Source: Pyrinomonadaceae bacterium (lineage in GTDB: Bacteria > Acidobacteriota > Blastocatellia > Pyrinomonadales > Pyrinomonadaceae). Taken from it: 64,000 nucleotides of DNA. Below the pieces are notes generated by a model, which worked only from the letters and a program-made list of their open reading frames with translations, was not told the DNA's origin and did not search any database. Position 1 is the first letter of the stretch; every line of letters starts with the position of its first letter. The position numbers were made by a program, and so were the translations under genes. The stretch spans positions 186,001-250,000 of the forward strand of contig JAGOBH010000004.1 in NCBI GenBank assembly GCA_017983495.1, written 5' to 3'. Shown here piece after piece: positions 1-7,858 of the stretch.

Positions 1-210
1 TATTACAACAAGGATTCGCAGGTTTGGACATTTAAGGTAAAGATGGACGGCCAAAACAAAGAGGTGACGTTCAACGGCTCGACCAGCGGAGCAGCGACCA
101 TCGGCGGCAGCGGCACCAAAGCCATCGTCAGCACCAAATGCGGCGATGTCGAGATCAGCGATAATGCAAAGATCGAGATCAAAAACGGCTGCATAACTTT
201 CGTTAAATAG
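1..210 (+). CDS. C-terminal end of an unrecognised protein (partial)
   Basis: The reading frame is open from the first base and stops at TAG 208-210, giving the last 69 residues of a protein that begins outside the window. The tail is rich in Gly, Thr, Ser, Lys and Asn with alternating hydrophobic residues, as in a beta-rich secreted or surface domain, and has two cysteines (in TKCGDVEI and NGCITFV) that could form a disulfide. A rho-independent terminator follows 31 bases downstream, which supports this as a real 3' end. No family is recognised. Confidence 0.6.
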   Translation, partial: YYNKDSQVWTFKVKMDGQNKEVTFNGSTSGAATIGGSGTKAIVSTKCGDVEISDNAKIEIKNGCITFVK

Positions 211-241
211 CGTTTGCCTCTCAACACTACTACGATCTACG

Positions 242-270
242 GCCTCGCCCGACGGCGGGGCTGTTTTATT
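242..270 (+). terminator. rho-independent terminator of the first gene
   Basis: An 8 bp GC-rich stem (GCCTCGCC / GGCGGGGC, one T-G pair) with a 4-base loop is followed directly by TGTTTTATT. It sits just after the stop of the partial gene. Confidence 0.8.
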
Positions 271-343
271 GCGAAGGTGGAGTTATAATGCTACGTTTTC
301 GATATTCGGCTGACTTATCCAAGCCGTTCGGCAAAGATCACTT

Positions 344-658
344 ATGTTTATCGCACTATATCACTGGAGTGTTAAGGACGGGTCCGAACAGGAATTTCAG
401 GACGGCTGGCGTGTTTTGACCGAGGAGATCTACCGCGATTGCGGCAGTCTCGGGTCGCGTCTGCATCGTGCGGAAGACGGCACGTGGATCGCCTATGCCC
501 AATGGCCAGACCGGGCAACGTACGACGCAGCCCGAAACATCCCCGACGCTGACGAGGCCGCCCGGGTCCGGTTTCGCGACAGCATCGCCGAATCGTTTCC
601 CGTCACGTTCATGCAGGTGACCGACGATCTGCTGCAGCCAAACAAGTCAATCGACTAG
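344..658 (+). CDS. ABM-like (antibiotic biosynthesis monooxygenase fold) protein
   Basis: A 104-residue single-domain protein. It opens with a beta strand (FIALYHWSVKDG), a helix bearing Glu-Phe-Gln and a WRVLTEEIY segment. A central strand follows with the pattern W-I-A-Y-A-Q-W-P, then a D..Y..A helix, and it ends in a hydrophobic strand (PVTFMQV). This order and length fit the dimeric alpha/beta-barrel ABM superfamily, whose members are small oxygenases, heme-degrading enzymes or proteins of unknown activity. The substrate cannot be read from sequence. It stands alone, converging on the RNA-binding protein gene that ends at 736. No signal peptide is seen, so it is probably cytoplasmic. Confidence 0.7.
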   Translation: MFIALYHWSVKDGSEQEFQDGWRVLTEEIYRDCGSLGSRLHRAEDGTWIAYAQWPDRATYDAARNIPDADEAARVRFRDSIAESFPVTFMQVTDDLLQPNKSID

Positions 659-672
659 TTCCCGTTGCTCAC

Positions 673-707
673 AAAAAATGGCTGCCCGATCGAAACCCGG
701 CAGCCAT
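673..707 (-). terminator. terminator of the RRM protein gene
   Basis: A perfect 9 bp stem (ATGGCTGCC / GGCAGCCAT, 678-707) is followed on the minus strand by a run of six T. It lies between two convergent genes, so it may also slow plus-strand transcripts, although the plus-side T run is weak. Confidence 0.8.
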
Positions 708-735
708 ATTTGCTTTCAAAAGCTCTGGTTACGAA

Positions 736-1125
736 CTACCAGCGGTCCGATCCGCCGCCGTAGCCGCCGCCGCGGCTTCCACCGCCACCGCCACGGTTTC
801 CGCCGCCATAGCCGCCACCGCCGCCGCGATGTCCACCACCGCCGCCGCCGCCGTACCCGCCGCGTCCGCCGCGATCTTCGCGGGGTTTCGCTTCGTTGAC
901 CTTGATCTCGCGACCGCTGACTTCCTTGCCGTTAAATTCGGCAATTGCGCGTTCGCCTTCTTCCTGCGAAGACATTTCGACGAAGCCGAATCCGCGTGAG
1001 CGGCCGGTTTCGCGGTCTTCGACAACCGAAGCTGACTCGACGGTGCCGACGCTTGCGAACAATTCTTCCAGATCAAAGCTTGAGGTCTGGAACGAGAGAT
1101 TACCTACATACAGTTTCATTGACAT
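736..1125 (-). CDS. RRM-domain glycine-rich RNA-binding protein
   Basis: A 129-residue protein. Residues 3-80 form a single RNA recognition motif with RNP2 (LYVGNL) and RNP1 (RGFGFVEM) clearly present. The last 45 residues are a low-complexity Gly/Arg/Tyr tail (RGG and GGGGY units) ending in SDRW. Bacterial RRM proteins of this architecture bind single-stranded RNA and are often cold-induced. The start at 1125 gives MSMKLYVG; an ATG six bases further in is equally possible. A stretch of 293 bases upstream has no gene, so a long 5' leader is possible. The GC-rich tail produces long antisense open frames, which are not genes. Confidence 0.92.
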   Translation of the reverse strand: MSMKLYVGNLSFQTSSFDLEELFASVGTVESASVVEDRETGRSRGFGFVEMSSQEEGERAIAEFNGKEVSGREIKVNEAKPREDRGGRGGYGGGGGGGHRGGGGGYGGGNRGGGGGSRGGGYGGGSDRW

Positions 1126-1418
1126 GACAAAATTTACCTTTCCCTAGGTGAGAAACCCACTAGAAGTGTCGATATCGATTTTTCTTAGCTTTGGGGTTAC
1201 GGTCCGCCCCCTAAAGAATCGCGCCTCGATCGCTCGTGGTTGAGCCACTTCTATTACCTTAAAACGACCAACCCTCGAACTATCCTAAACGCCTTCGAAC
1301 AAAACTTTATGTAGTATCGGGGCGCATCACCGTTGATGCGCGAGAGCAGGATTAACGTTGTTTATGATGCACGGTTCGCCAAGGGGTTGCAAGCGGCACT
1401 TGGCTTTTTGTTAGCAAA
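1126..1418 (-). other. gene-free spacer with a palindrome, possible leader of the RRM gene
   Basis: There is no convincing gene between the patatin-like gene and the RRM gene. The only clear structure is a perfect 8 bp inverted repeat with a 4-base loop at 1322-1341 (GCGCATCA / TGATGCGC). It lacks a T run, so it is at best a weak terminator of the patatin gene. A promoter for the RRM gene must lie here or in the leader, but no good consensus boxes could be identified. Confidence 0.4.
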
Positions 1419-2195
1419 TCAATAGATAAGTGCCAGGATCTCGTCGATACGCGAGCGGGCGGCCGCCTCGCCGAGCGGGATAAATTCGTCGATCTTTCCT
1501 ATTTGATCGGGACGCAGGTGGGCGATCTGCGGTTCGATGACGAGATCCGCCGGCCTAGTTTGGTTGTTTGATGTTGAGCGGATCAGCGTCAAGGCCGAGC
1601 GCACAGCTATACTTAGTGCGGTCCGCGGCGAATGCCGAAACGTGCCGCCGCATTTGAGCAGATCGACGGCGATGACGACATCCGCGCCCATCGCCCAGAC
1701 CGCGTCGGTCGGCATCACGGACGAAACACCGCCGTCCACCAGCACGCGTCCCGCCTTGTCGCGGATCGGCGTAAAGACGCCCGGCACCGCACAACTCGCA
1801 CGGACCGCAGAGATCAGGTCGCCGGTGTCTTTGAAAACCACCTCTTCGCCGGCTGCAAGGTCATAGGCGACGGCTGCAAATGGCGTTTTTAGATCTTCGA
1901 ATCGCGTGGCGTGCAGTTCGCGTGTGAGAAACTTGCCCATCGGAACGGTCGAGAGCATGCCGCTCAGGCCAAACGACGGCCGCATCGTGTTCAGCCAACC
2001 GACCCTTCGTGCCATCGTCTCGATCTCGGCGGGCGACATTCCGGAGGCAAGAGCGGCACCGACGACCGACCCGGCCGACGTACCGGCGATCATGTCGAAC
2101 CGTATGCCGTGCTCGGCCAGCACCTTGAGAACGCCGACGTGAGTAAACCCGCGTGCCCCGCCGCCCGAAAGTGCTAAACCGATCTTCTTTGACAT
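1419..2195 (-). CDS. patatin-like phospholipase (RssA/YchK type)
   Basis: A 258-residue protein with all signatures of the patatin family: the oxyanion loop GGGARG (residues 11-16), the nucleophile elbow G-T-S40-A-G (38-42) and the catalytic aspartate in D154-G-G. Patatins use a Ser-Asp dyad to hydrolyse acyl esters of membrane lipids. No signal peptide or C-terminal barrel is present, so this is the short cytoplasmic form with unknown substrate. The ATG at 2195 gives the typical MSKKIGLALSGGG start. It is transcribed away from the subtilase gene at 2424. Confidence 0.92.
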   Translation of the reverse strand: MSKKIGLALSGGGARGFTHVGVLKVLAEHGIRFDMIAGTSAGSVVGAALASGMSPAEIETMARRVGWLNTMRPSFGLSGMLSTVPMGKFLTRELHATRFEDLKTPFAAVAYDLAAGEEVVFKDTGDLISAVRASCAVPGVFTPIRDKAGRVLVDGGVSSVMPTDAVWAMGADVVIAVDLLKCGGTFRHSPRTALSIAVRSALTLIRSTSNNQTRPADLVIEPQIAHLRPDQIGKIDEFIPLGEAAARSRIDEILALIY

Positions 2196-2423
2196 AAAGC
2201 GTTTTAACCGCGAAATATGCGGAAAATACTAAAAGTGAGGACTTTGGCCCGCGAATCACGCAAATGAACGCGAATAAGCAAACAAAAATTCTTGATTCGC
2301 GGATATTCGCGTTATTCGCGGGCAAAAATCCCTCATAGATCTTTGCATCTTACGTGTACTTCGCGGGCAAGTATCTCCCGATTGATTTTACCTGTTGGTT
2401 ATGAAAAACTTAAATCTCTAACC

Positions 2424-3797
2424 ATGAGCCCTCAACAATCAATGACCTTTGCACGGGAGAGCACCGTTGCGGACATCGCGGCGGGTGAAAAGTCGTGTCC
2501 GGTCTGCTCGCGGGACACACAGGACGAATACGTCCCGATGCTGTCGCTTGCTGACGATCTGGCGAGGCTGATCCGTGCAAATGCACCCGACACGCAGGAG
2601 TTTAAGGCGGTCTGTGCACGCTGCTTGAGGCTATTTGAACGGGCGAAAGAGAACATCATCGCCGACGCGGCTATGCAAAAGGACGGTTCGCACGTGCTTT
2701 CGACGCCGCTCAGGCTCGACGCGGACGAACGCTACACAGGTAAAGGCGTGACGATCGCGTTTCTCGACTCTGGTTTTTACCCGCACGTCGATCTGACCTC
2801 GCCCCGCAACCGCATCGTGGCGTACCGCAATATGCTCCACCAGGACGGCGACCTGTCGTCGCTCTTTCAGCCCGATGTCGCAAGTTGGCACGGCATGATG
2901 ACCTCGGTCGTCGCCGCCGGCAACGGCACGCTCTCAAATGGTTTCTACCGCGGCATCGCTTCGGACGCCGACGTCGTTTTGGTCAAGCTCGCACGCACCG
3001 GCCGCATCACGGACGGCAACATCCAGGACGGCCTCGAATGGGTGCTTGAGAACCGCGAGCGTTACGGCATTCGCGTCGTCAACATCTCGGCCGGCGGCGA
3101 CGAAGAGGCCAGCTATCTGAGCGATCCGCTGTCACAGGCCGTCGAGGCATGTTCCGCCGCCGGCATCACGGTCGTTTGCGCCGTCGGCAACGCCGGACAT
3201 TTACCCAATCACCCCGTCGTGCCGCCCGCAAGCTCTCCGTCATGCATTGCTGTCGGCGGGCTCGACGATAATAATTCGATCAATCGTGCACGCCGCGGCA
3301 TGTACCGTTCGTCATACGGCCCGACGATCGACGGCCTGCAAAAACCCGAGGTCATCGCTTCGTCGATCTGGGTCCCGGCACCGATCCTGCCGAATACGCC
3401 GACCGCCCAGCAGGCCGGGTTGCTGGCACGGCTAGACAAAGCTACCGACGACGAACTCCACCCGATCATCGACGCTAACGCCGGCATCGACCCCGAGCTT
3501 GACGCCGCGGCCGACCGCGAATTTCACAGCATCCGGCAGCTCATCACACTCAAGATCCGCCGCGAGATGGTCATCACACAGCATTATAAATACGTCGACG
3601 GCACGTCCTTCGCCGCCCCGATCGTCTCGTCCGTCGTCGCCCAGATGCTCGAGGCCAACCCCGACCTCACGCCCGGAGCCATCAAACGCCTCCTAATATC
3701 CACCGCCGAACGCCTGCCCCAATACGAAGTAGACCGCCAGGGCTGGGGCGTCATCGACGCAAGAAAAGCCGTCGAACGGGCTGTGTCGTTTCAATGA
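2424..3797 (+). CDS. S8 subtilisin-like serine protease with N-terminal CxxC pairs
   Basis: The frame is open further upstream, but the ATG at 2424 gives a sensible 457-residue protein. The catalytic triad is visible: D115 in AFLDSGFYPHVD, H156 in SWHGMMTS, and S395 in GTSFAAP, with N256 (AVGNAG) as oxyanion asparagine. Between N256 and S395 lies a charged helical insert (about 325-385). Residues 25-67 contain two CxxC pairs (C25/C28 and C64/C67) spaced like a split zinc ribbon, which is unusual for a subtilase. No signal peptide is seen, so it is probably intracellular. It stands alone and is followed by about 345 gene-free bases. Confidence 0.9.
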   Translation: MSPQQSMTFARESTVADIAAGEKSCPVCSRDTQDEYVPMLSLADDLARLIRANAPDTQEFKAVCARCLRLFERAKENIIADAAMQKDGSHVLSTPLRLDADERYTGKGVTIAFLDSGFYPHVDLTSPRNRIVAYRNMLHQDGDLSSLFQPDVASWHGMMTSVVAAGNGTLSNGFYRGIASDADVVLVKLARTGRITDGNIQDGLEWVLENRERYGIRVVNISAGGDEEASYLSDPLSQAVEACSAAGITVVCAVGNAGHLPNHPVVPPASSPSCIAVGGLDDNNSINRARRGMYRSSYGPTIDGLQKPEVIASSIWVPAPILPNTPTAQQAGLLARLDKATDDELHPIIDANAGIDPELDAAADREFHSIRQLITLKIRREMVITQHYKYVDGTSFAAPIVSSVVAQMLEANPDLTPGAIKRLLISTAERLPQYEVDRQGWGVIDARKAVERAVSFQ

Positions 3798-4142
3798 ATC
3801 TGATGGTTGGGAGCGAAAAAGTGGTGCCGCCGCTATTTGTAAGGTCAAATCCGCCCGAAATTGGTCATATAGTCGCAATGACCCCGAATTTCCGCTCCCA
3901 GCCGCATCCGCCTCCCCATGTTTTCCGCCGCCTCAACCGCCGCCACCGCAACCGATTTTGCGATGCCGCCCGCATCACCGCGACCGTCTCGATCTTATAC
4001 TTTGGTGCGACACATCCTCGGGGCTTGTGGGAGTTCCCCAGAGTTTTGTGTTTTTGCAATGGCTAGATTGCGGAACTCACATGGCGAAAGCTTGAAGGTA
4101 TGGAAGTGATATAATGATGCCCTTCTTGTAGGAGAAAGCTGT
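3798..4142. other. gene-free interval between subtilase and VCBS-type gene
   Basis: No supported gene. Two structures are visible: a short inverted repeat GGTCAT / ATGACC near 3862-3883, and a long-range pair GGGAGCG (from 3809) with CGCTCCC (near 3895) that encloses it, so the 3' end of the subtilase transcript could fold into a stem. The right end carries the promoter-like sequence and ribosome binding site of the next gene. Confidence 0.4.
4107..4115 (+). promoter_or_regulatory. extended -10 promoter element upstream of the 4143 gene
   Basis: TGATATAAT matches the extended -10 consensus (TGn followed by TATAAT) exactly, 27 bases before the ATG at 4143. No good -35 box is present at the right distance, which is acceptable for an extended -10 promoter. 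A TAGGAGAAAG ribosome binding site lies between it and the start. Confidence 0.5.
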
Positions 4143-7100
4143 ATGACCATTCTACAAAGATGGTTTCGGGGGACATTTGCTGTTTGGGCTTTCGTCAGCT
4201 GCGCTTTCGGGTTTGCCGTTGAAGCGCAAAGTACGGAGCACGCCGGTCTGAAGTTTTATCTTGCTCCGAGGCATAAGATAGGCCTCAACACCACCGATAT
4301 TGTTTACAAGGATCTGGATGGTGACAGTTTTCTCGACATTGCGGTAGTTAACGGCGGTCAAGAGAATCCGAGTCCGACGATCACCGTACGCTTTGGAACG
4401 AGCGGCGGTGAGTTCGGATCGCCGCTTGTCCTTCCATCGTATACGATCGGACAGACGATCGACGCGGGAGACTTGAATGGTGACGGGCGGCCAGATTTGG
4501 TAATCGGAAGCTTTTATCACAATAGACTCGCAGTCTTCCTAAATCTGGGCAACAGACAGTTTGCCGCTCCATGGTTTTCGGCGCCTCCAGATCCGCCGTA
4601 TGGCGGAAATCCAAATACCGGTGTTGGCGAGTTTCTTGATCTGGCAATTGCGGATTTTGACGGTGACGGGAACAATGACGTTGTAGCACTGCAGGATCAG
4701 ACAAATCAGCGACTAAGATTCTTCCATTTTAGCGGGCAAGGCTTGCTCACCGTGTTTGCTACTCTAGACCAAATCGGAAATGAAACCAGCTACGAGCGAA
4801 AAATGGCTGTCGGCGACGTTAATGGCGATTATCGTCCCGACATTGTTTTCGCCGGCGGCGGTCCCTTCGGAGCTAGAACAATTTGCTTTGTCTTCGGTCA
4901 GCCCTCAGGGGGAACTTTGTCGATGACATACGGCTGGGACGTTGCGGATAAGGCAGTGGGTATCAGCATCGAGGATTTAGACAACGACGGCGACCGGGAC
5001 TTGAGCGTAGCTTTTTTGGACGTAACCACACCGACCCGCCATTCCCTGCAAGTTTTCCGAAACAACGGAAGCGCGTCTTTTACCGCCTTACCTAAAATCT
5101 TTCTCGAATATCCGTTTCCGCCCACTGATATTACCACCGATGATTTCAATAACGACGGCAAGCGCGATATTGGCGCACTAATTGGCTCGGTATATGCCAA
5201 TGGGTTAATGGTATTAGTAATGAACGGCATCGGTGATGGAACATTTGTCGAACAAGGCTACTACGCGACTTCACCGTCGTCATCCATTTATTCGACAGAT
5301 ATCGATCGCGACGGCAAGATCGATATTTTGACGGCTTCGAGTTTTCTGGATCAAACCGACTACACCGAGGACGGAAACACAGTAAGCATTCTATTTAACG
5401 ACAATTTTCAGCGGTTTAGGGCGCCGTTGGCCACGCTCTGGGGTCCCAATTTTATAGATGCGGGAGATTTTAATAGCGACGGTTACAAGGATCTGGTTTC
5501 CTCCTGGGCGACCAATTTTACCACCTCGGGCGTTGATATTTTGATTAACGACAGAGCGGGCGGGCTTCTTCCCGAGGTGCATCATCCTTCTCCGGCATGG
5601 TTGAACGGAATGAAAACCGGCGACTTCAACGGCGACGGCAAATCGGACGCCTTTTCGATTCATAGAGACAAATTGGCTACTTATTCAGGCAATGGTAACG
5701 GCTCGATTGCGGAGCCTGTGATCACGCAGTTTGCGCGCCCGCTGGTGAATATCATCGTCGGCGATTTTAATTCTGATGGAAACGATGATGTCTTTCTTGT
5801 AGATGATCTACCGCAAGGACATTCGATGCTGAGTAACGGGAACGGCACATTTACGGCCGCTCCTGGTTCTCCGATGTCAGTGCCTTCCGACGGAGGTGGG
5901 ATCCCTGAACTGCAGTCGGGGGATTTTAACAATGATCATAAGATCGACCTCATTTTATATCAGAATAACAACGTAAAATTATGGCTAGGTGACGGAGCGG
6001 GCCGATTCGAGCAAGCTCCCGCCACGATTCCGCCGTTGGGCCGCCTTGTGCCAGGCGACTTTAACGGCGACGGAAAGCTCGACCTAGCAGGAATGGCGAA
6101 TGACGGTATAAGGGGATCTCTCGGTGATGGCAGCGGAGGATTCAGCGCCGGTTTTTATCGACCGATAGAAGGAACGTATTCGATAAATTTAGCTTCGAGC
6201 GTTGTCAGCGCCGACTTTGACCTCGATGGTCGTGACGATGTCGCTATCCTTATGGCGGATAACTACAACGGGAATTTGATCATAATGCAGTATGACGGCG
6301 GCGGCGGCACTCCTTCTTGGAAACAACCTATTTTTTATGGCGTGGGTCCCGCATATCGAACCTGGGGCGGGATGCTGGTTGCGACAGATTTCAACTCGGA
6401 CCGCAAACCCGATATCGGGTACCTCGGTGACAACGCACGTGGGGTTATCTACAACACAACGCGTCAAAACAATTCAGTTTTCGATTTTGACGGCGACGGA
6501 AAGACCGATCCTTCGGTGTACAGGCCGTCGGCCGGAGAATGGTGGTGGCTGAAGTCATCAAATGGCGACACTGGTGCCGTGCAATTCGGTATCTCAACGG
6601 ACAATGTTGCGTCTGCGGATTATACTGGCGACGGCAAGACGGATGTGGCGTTTTGGCGGCCTGCGACCGGGCAGTGGTTTGTGCTTAGGTCGGAGGATTT
6701 TTCGTTTTATGCGTTTCCGTTTGGGGCGACCGGGGATGTGCCGGTGCCGGCGGATTATGATGGGGACGGAAAGGCGGATGCTGCGGTGTTTAGGGAGAGT
6801 TCGTTGACGTGGTATATCAGCAAGTCGTCGGGCGGGACGGACATTGTTGGGTTTGGCTCGGCCGGCGACAAACCGGTGAATGCCGATTACGACGGAGACG
6901 GTAAGGCCGACATTGCGGTGTTCAGGCCCAACGGAGCCAACGGCGCCGAGTGGTGGGTCCGCCGGAGTTCGAATTCGACAGTATTTGCGACGCAGTTTGG
7001 ATCGCCGACGGACAAAGCCGTTCCGGCCGACTACACCGGCGATGGTAAGGCGGACATCGCGTTCTGGACCCCATCGAACGGGAATTGGTTCATCTTGAGG

Positions 7101-7310
7101 AGCGAGGATCTTTCATATTTTGCGTTCCCGTTTGGCTCATCGACGGATATCCCCTCGCCGGGTGATTACGACGGCGACGGCAAAACGGACGCAGCGGTGT
7201 TCCGGCCTTCGAATTCGACCTGGTATGCAAACCGATCCACGGCCGGATTGCTGATACAGCAGTTCGGCTCAACCGGCGATGTCCCGGTCCCTAGTGCGTT
7301 TGTACGTTGA
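4143..7310 (+). CDS. large secreted FG-GAP/VCBS repeat protein
   Basis: A 1055-residue protein. Residues 1-28 are a signal peptide (basic start, hydrophobic core, cleavage near VEAQS). The rest consists of FG-GAP/VCBS-type repeats, each with a calcium-binding loop of the type D-x-D-G-D-G (DLDGDSFLD, DLNGDGRPD, DFDGDGNND, DFNGDGKSD and others). These fold as beta-propeller blades and are exported. From about residue 780 to the end the repeats change to a stricter type with FRP and W motifs: exactly six D-G-D-G units, closing in VPSAFVR at the C-terminus. This module also ends the proteins at 15249 and 21501. No enzymatic domain was recognised. A stretch near 6640-6860 has visibly different codon choice (more GGG, AGG, TTT). 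Confidence 0.85.
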   Translation: MTILQRWFRGTFAVWAFVSCAFGFAVEAQSTEHAGLKFYLAPRHKIGLNTTDIVYKDLDGDSFLDIAVVNGGQENPSPTITVRFGTSGGEFGSPLVLPSYTIGQTIDAGDLNGDGRPDLVIGSFYHNRLAVFLNLGNRQFAAPWFSAPPDPPYGGNPNTGVGEFLDLAIADFDGDGNNDVVALQDQTNQRLRFFHFSGQGLLTVFATLDQIGNETSYERKMAVGDVNGDYRPDIVFAGGGPFGARTICFVFGQPSGGTLSMTYGWDVADKAVGISIEDLDNDGDRDLSVAFLDVTTPTRHSLQVFRNNGSASFTALPKIFLEYPFPPTDITTDDFNNDGKRDIGALIGSVYANGLMVLVMNGIGDGTFVEQGYYATSPSSSIYSTDIDRDGKIDILTASSFLDQTDYTEDGNTVSILFNDNFQRFRAPLATLWGPNFIDAGDFNSDGYKDLVSSWATNFTTSGVDILINDRAGGLLPEVHHPSPAWLNGMKTGDFNGDGKSDAFSIHRDKLATYSGNGNGSIAEPVITQFARPLVNIIVGDFNSDGNDDVFLVDDLPQGHSMLSNGNGTFTAAPGSPMSVPSDGGGIPELQSGDFNNDHKIDLILYQNNNVKLWLGDGAGRFEQAPATIPPLGRLVPGDFNGDGKLDLAGMANDGIRGSLGDGSGGFSAGFYRPIEGTYSINLASSVVSADFDLDGRDDVAILMADNYNGNLIIMQYDGGGGTPSWKQPIFYGVGPAYRTWGGMLVATDFNSDRKPDIGYLGDNARGVIYNTTRQNNSVFDFDGDGKTDPSVYRPSAGEWWWLKSSNGDTGAVQFGISTDNVASADYTGDGKTDVAFWRPATGQWFVLRSEDFSFYAFPFGATGDVPVPADYDGDGKADAAVFRESSLTWYISKSSGGTDIVGFGSAGDKPVNADYDGDGKADIAVFRPNGANGAEWWVRRSSNSTVFATQFGSPTDKAVPADYTGDGKADIAFWTPSNGNWFILRSEDLSYFAFPFGSSTDIPSPGDYDGDGKTDAAVFRPSNSTWYANRSTAGLLIQQFGSTGDVPVPSAFVR

Positions 7311-7579
7311 TGTACGAAAAAGACTCCAGCATTCAATTGCATCTTATCTACGATATACATCGTCATAGTTGACACGTCTGATACAATAGTTGTTACAGAG
7401 TTTGATCTTTGACAACCGAAAGGGAAAAAGTAAAAAACTCGAAATGTGAAAGGCCTATTTCCGGTTTTAGGCGTGTTCCGCCCGCGATATGCGGGAACTT
7501 GTTGGGACAACGGGACGGAAACGTGAAATTGCTCTAACCACAGTGATAACAACAGTTAGCGTAAAAGGGCGGTAGGAAA

Positions 7580-7620
7580 GATTCCTACTATTTCCGACTA
7601 AGTAGGAAATAGTGGGAATC
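7580..7620 (+). repeat. long hairpin within repeat copy A
   Basis: A stem of about 16-18 bp with one mismatch-like T/G pair: GATTCCTACTATTTCC pairs with GGAAATAGTGGGAATC across the loop GACTAAGTA. The counterpart in copy B (30641-30679) keeps one arm and loop but has changes in the other arm, so the hairpin is stronger in copy A. Confidence 0.75.
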
Positions 7621-7649
7621 TTTAATAAGACGACTTCGCCGGACTGTCT

Positions 7650-7806
7650 TGTCAGAACCGCCTCCGTCAGGGGGGCGGCATCCGAGGCGGGAATCAGATC
7701 AGTACGGTTTGAAATTCAAACGTGCATATCTAATCCGGCTATTTGTGATGAACGCTGTACCAAACTCCGACGCCAAAGCCGCCCGCTTACGCAGGCGGTT
7801 CTGACA
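7650..7806. repeat. REPIN-like unit (two inverted REP palindromes), copy A
   Basis: A 157 bp unit bounded by TGTCAGAACCGCCT at its left end and AGGCGGTTCTGACA at its right end. Each end continues into a GC-rich palindrome with a 4-base loop (GTCA on the left, TTAC on the right). Two REP sequences facing each other around a short spacer is the REPIN arrangement, normally mobilised by a RAYT/TnpA-REP transposase. None is encoded in the window. Confidence 0.75.
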
Positions 7807-7858
7807 TGCGGAGACACCCGCGGGTTCAGATCAGTGTCGATCATCCGGTGCGTCGAAC

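Larger units (their letters stand above)
7367..7828 (+). repeat. copy A of a 460 bp non-coding repeat
   Basis: This stretch aligns by eye along its full length with the reverse complement of 30432-30892. Shared landmarks in the same order are AATAGTTGTTACAGA, TGATCTTTGACAACCG, GGAACTTGTTGGGACAACGG, a long hairpin, AATAAGACG and a REPIN-like palindrome pair. It fills the gap between the 4143 gene and the minus-strand gene ending at 7859. No conserved protein is credible inside it. It resembles a non-autonomous mobile unit of unknown type. Confidence 0.8.

Noticed and set aside
678..1147. Several open frames on both strands across the RRM gene
   Set aside because: They are shadows of the GC-rich Gly tail and the RRM codons; none has family motifs.
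3794..4109. Short plus-strand frames between the subtilase and the 4143 gene
   Set aside because: They are basic, low-complexity and lack a ribosome binding site; the region looks like an untranslated stretch with stem structures.
7580..7620. Possible CRISPR repeat or Cas12-type handle because the loop region contains ACTAAGTAG flanked by a stem
   Set aside because: There is one unit only, no spacers, no cas genes in the window, and the same sequence recurs inside a larger dispersed repeat.
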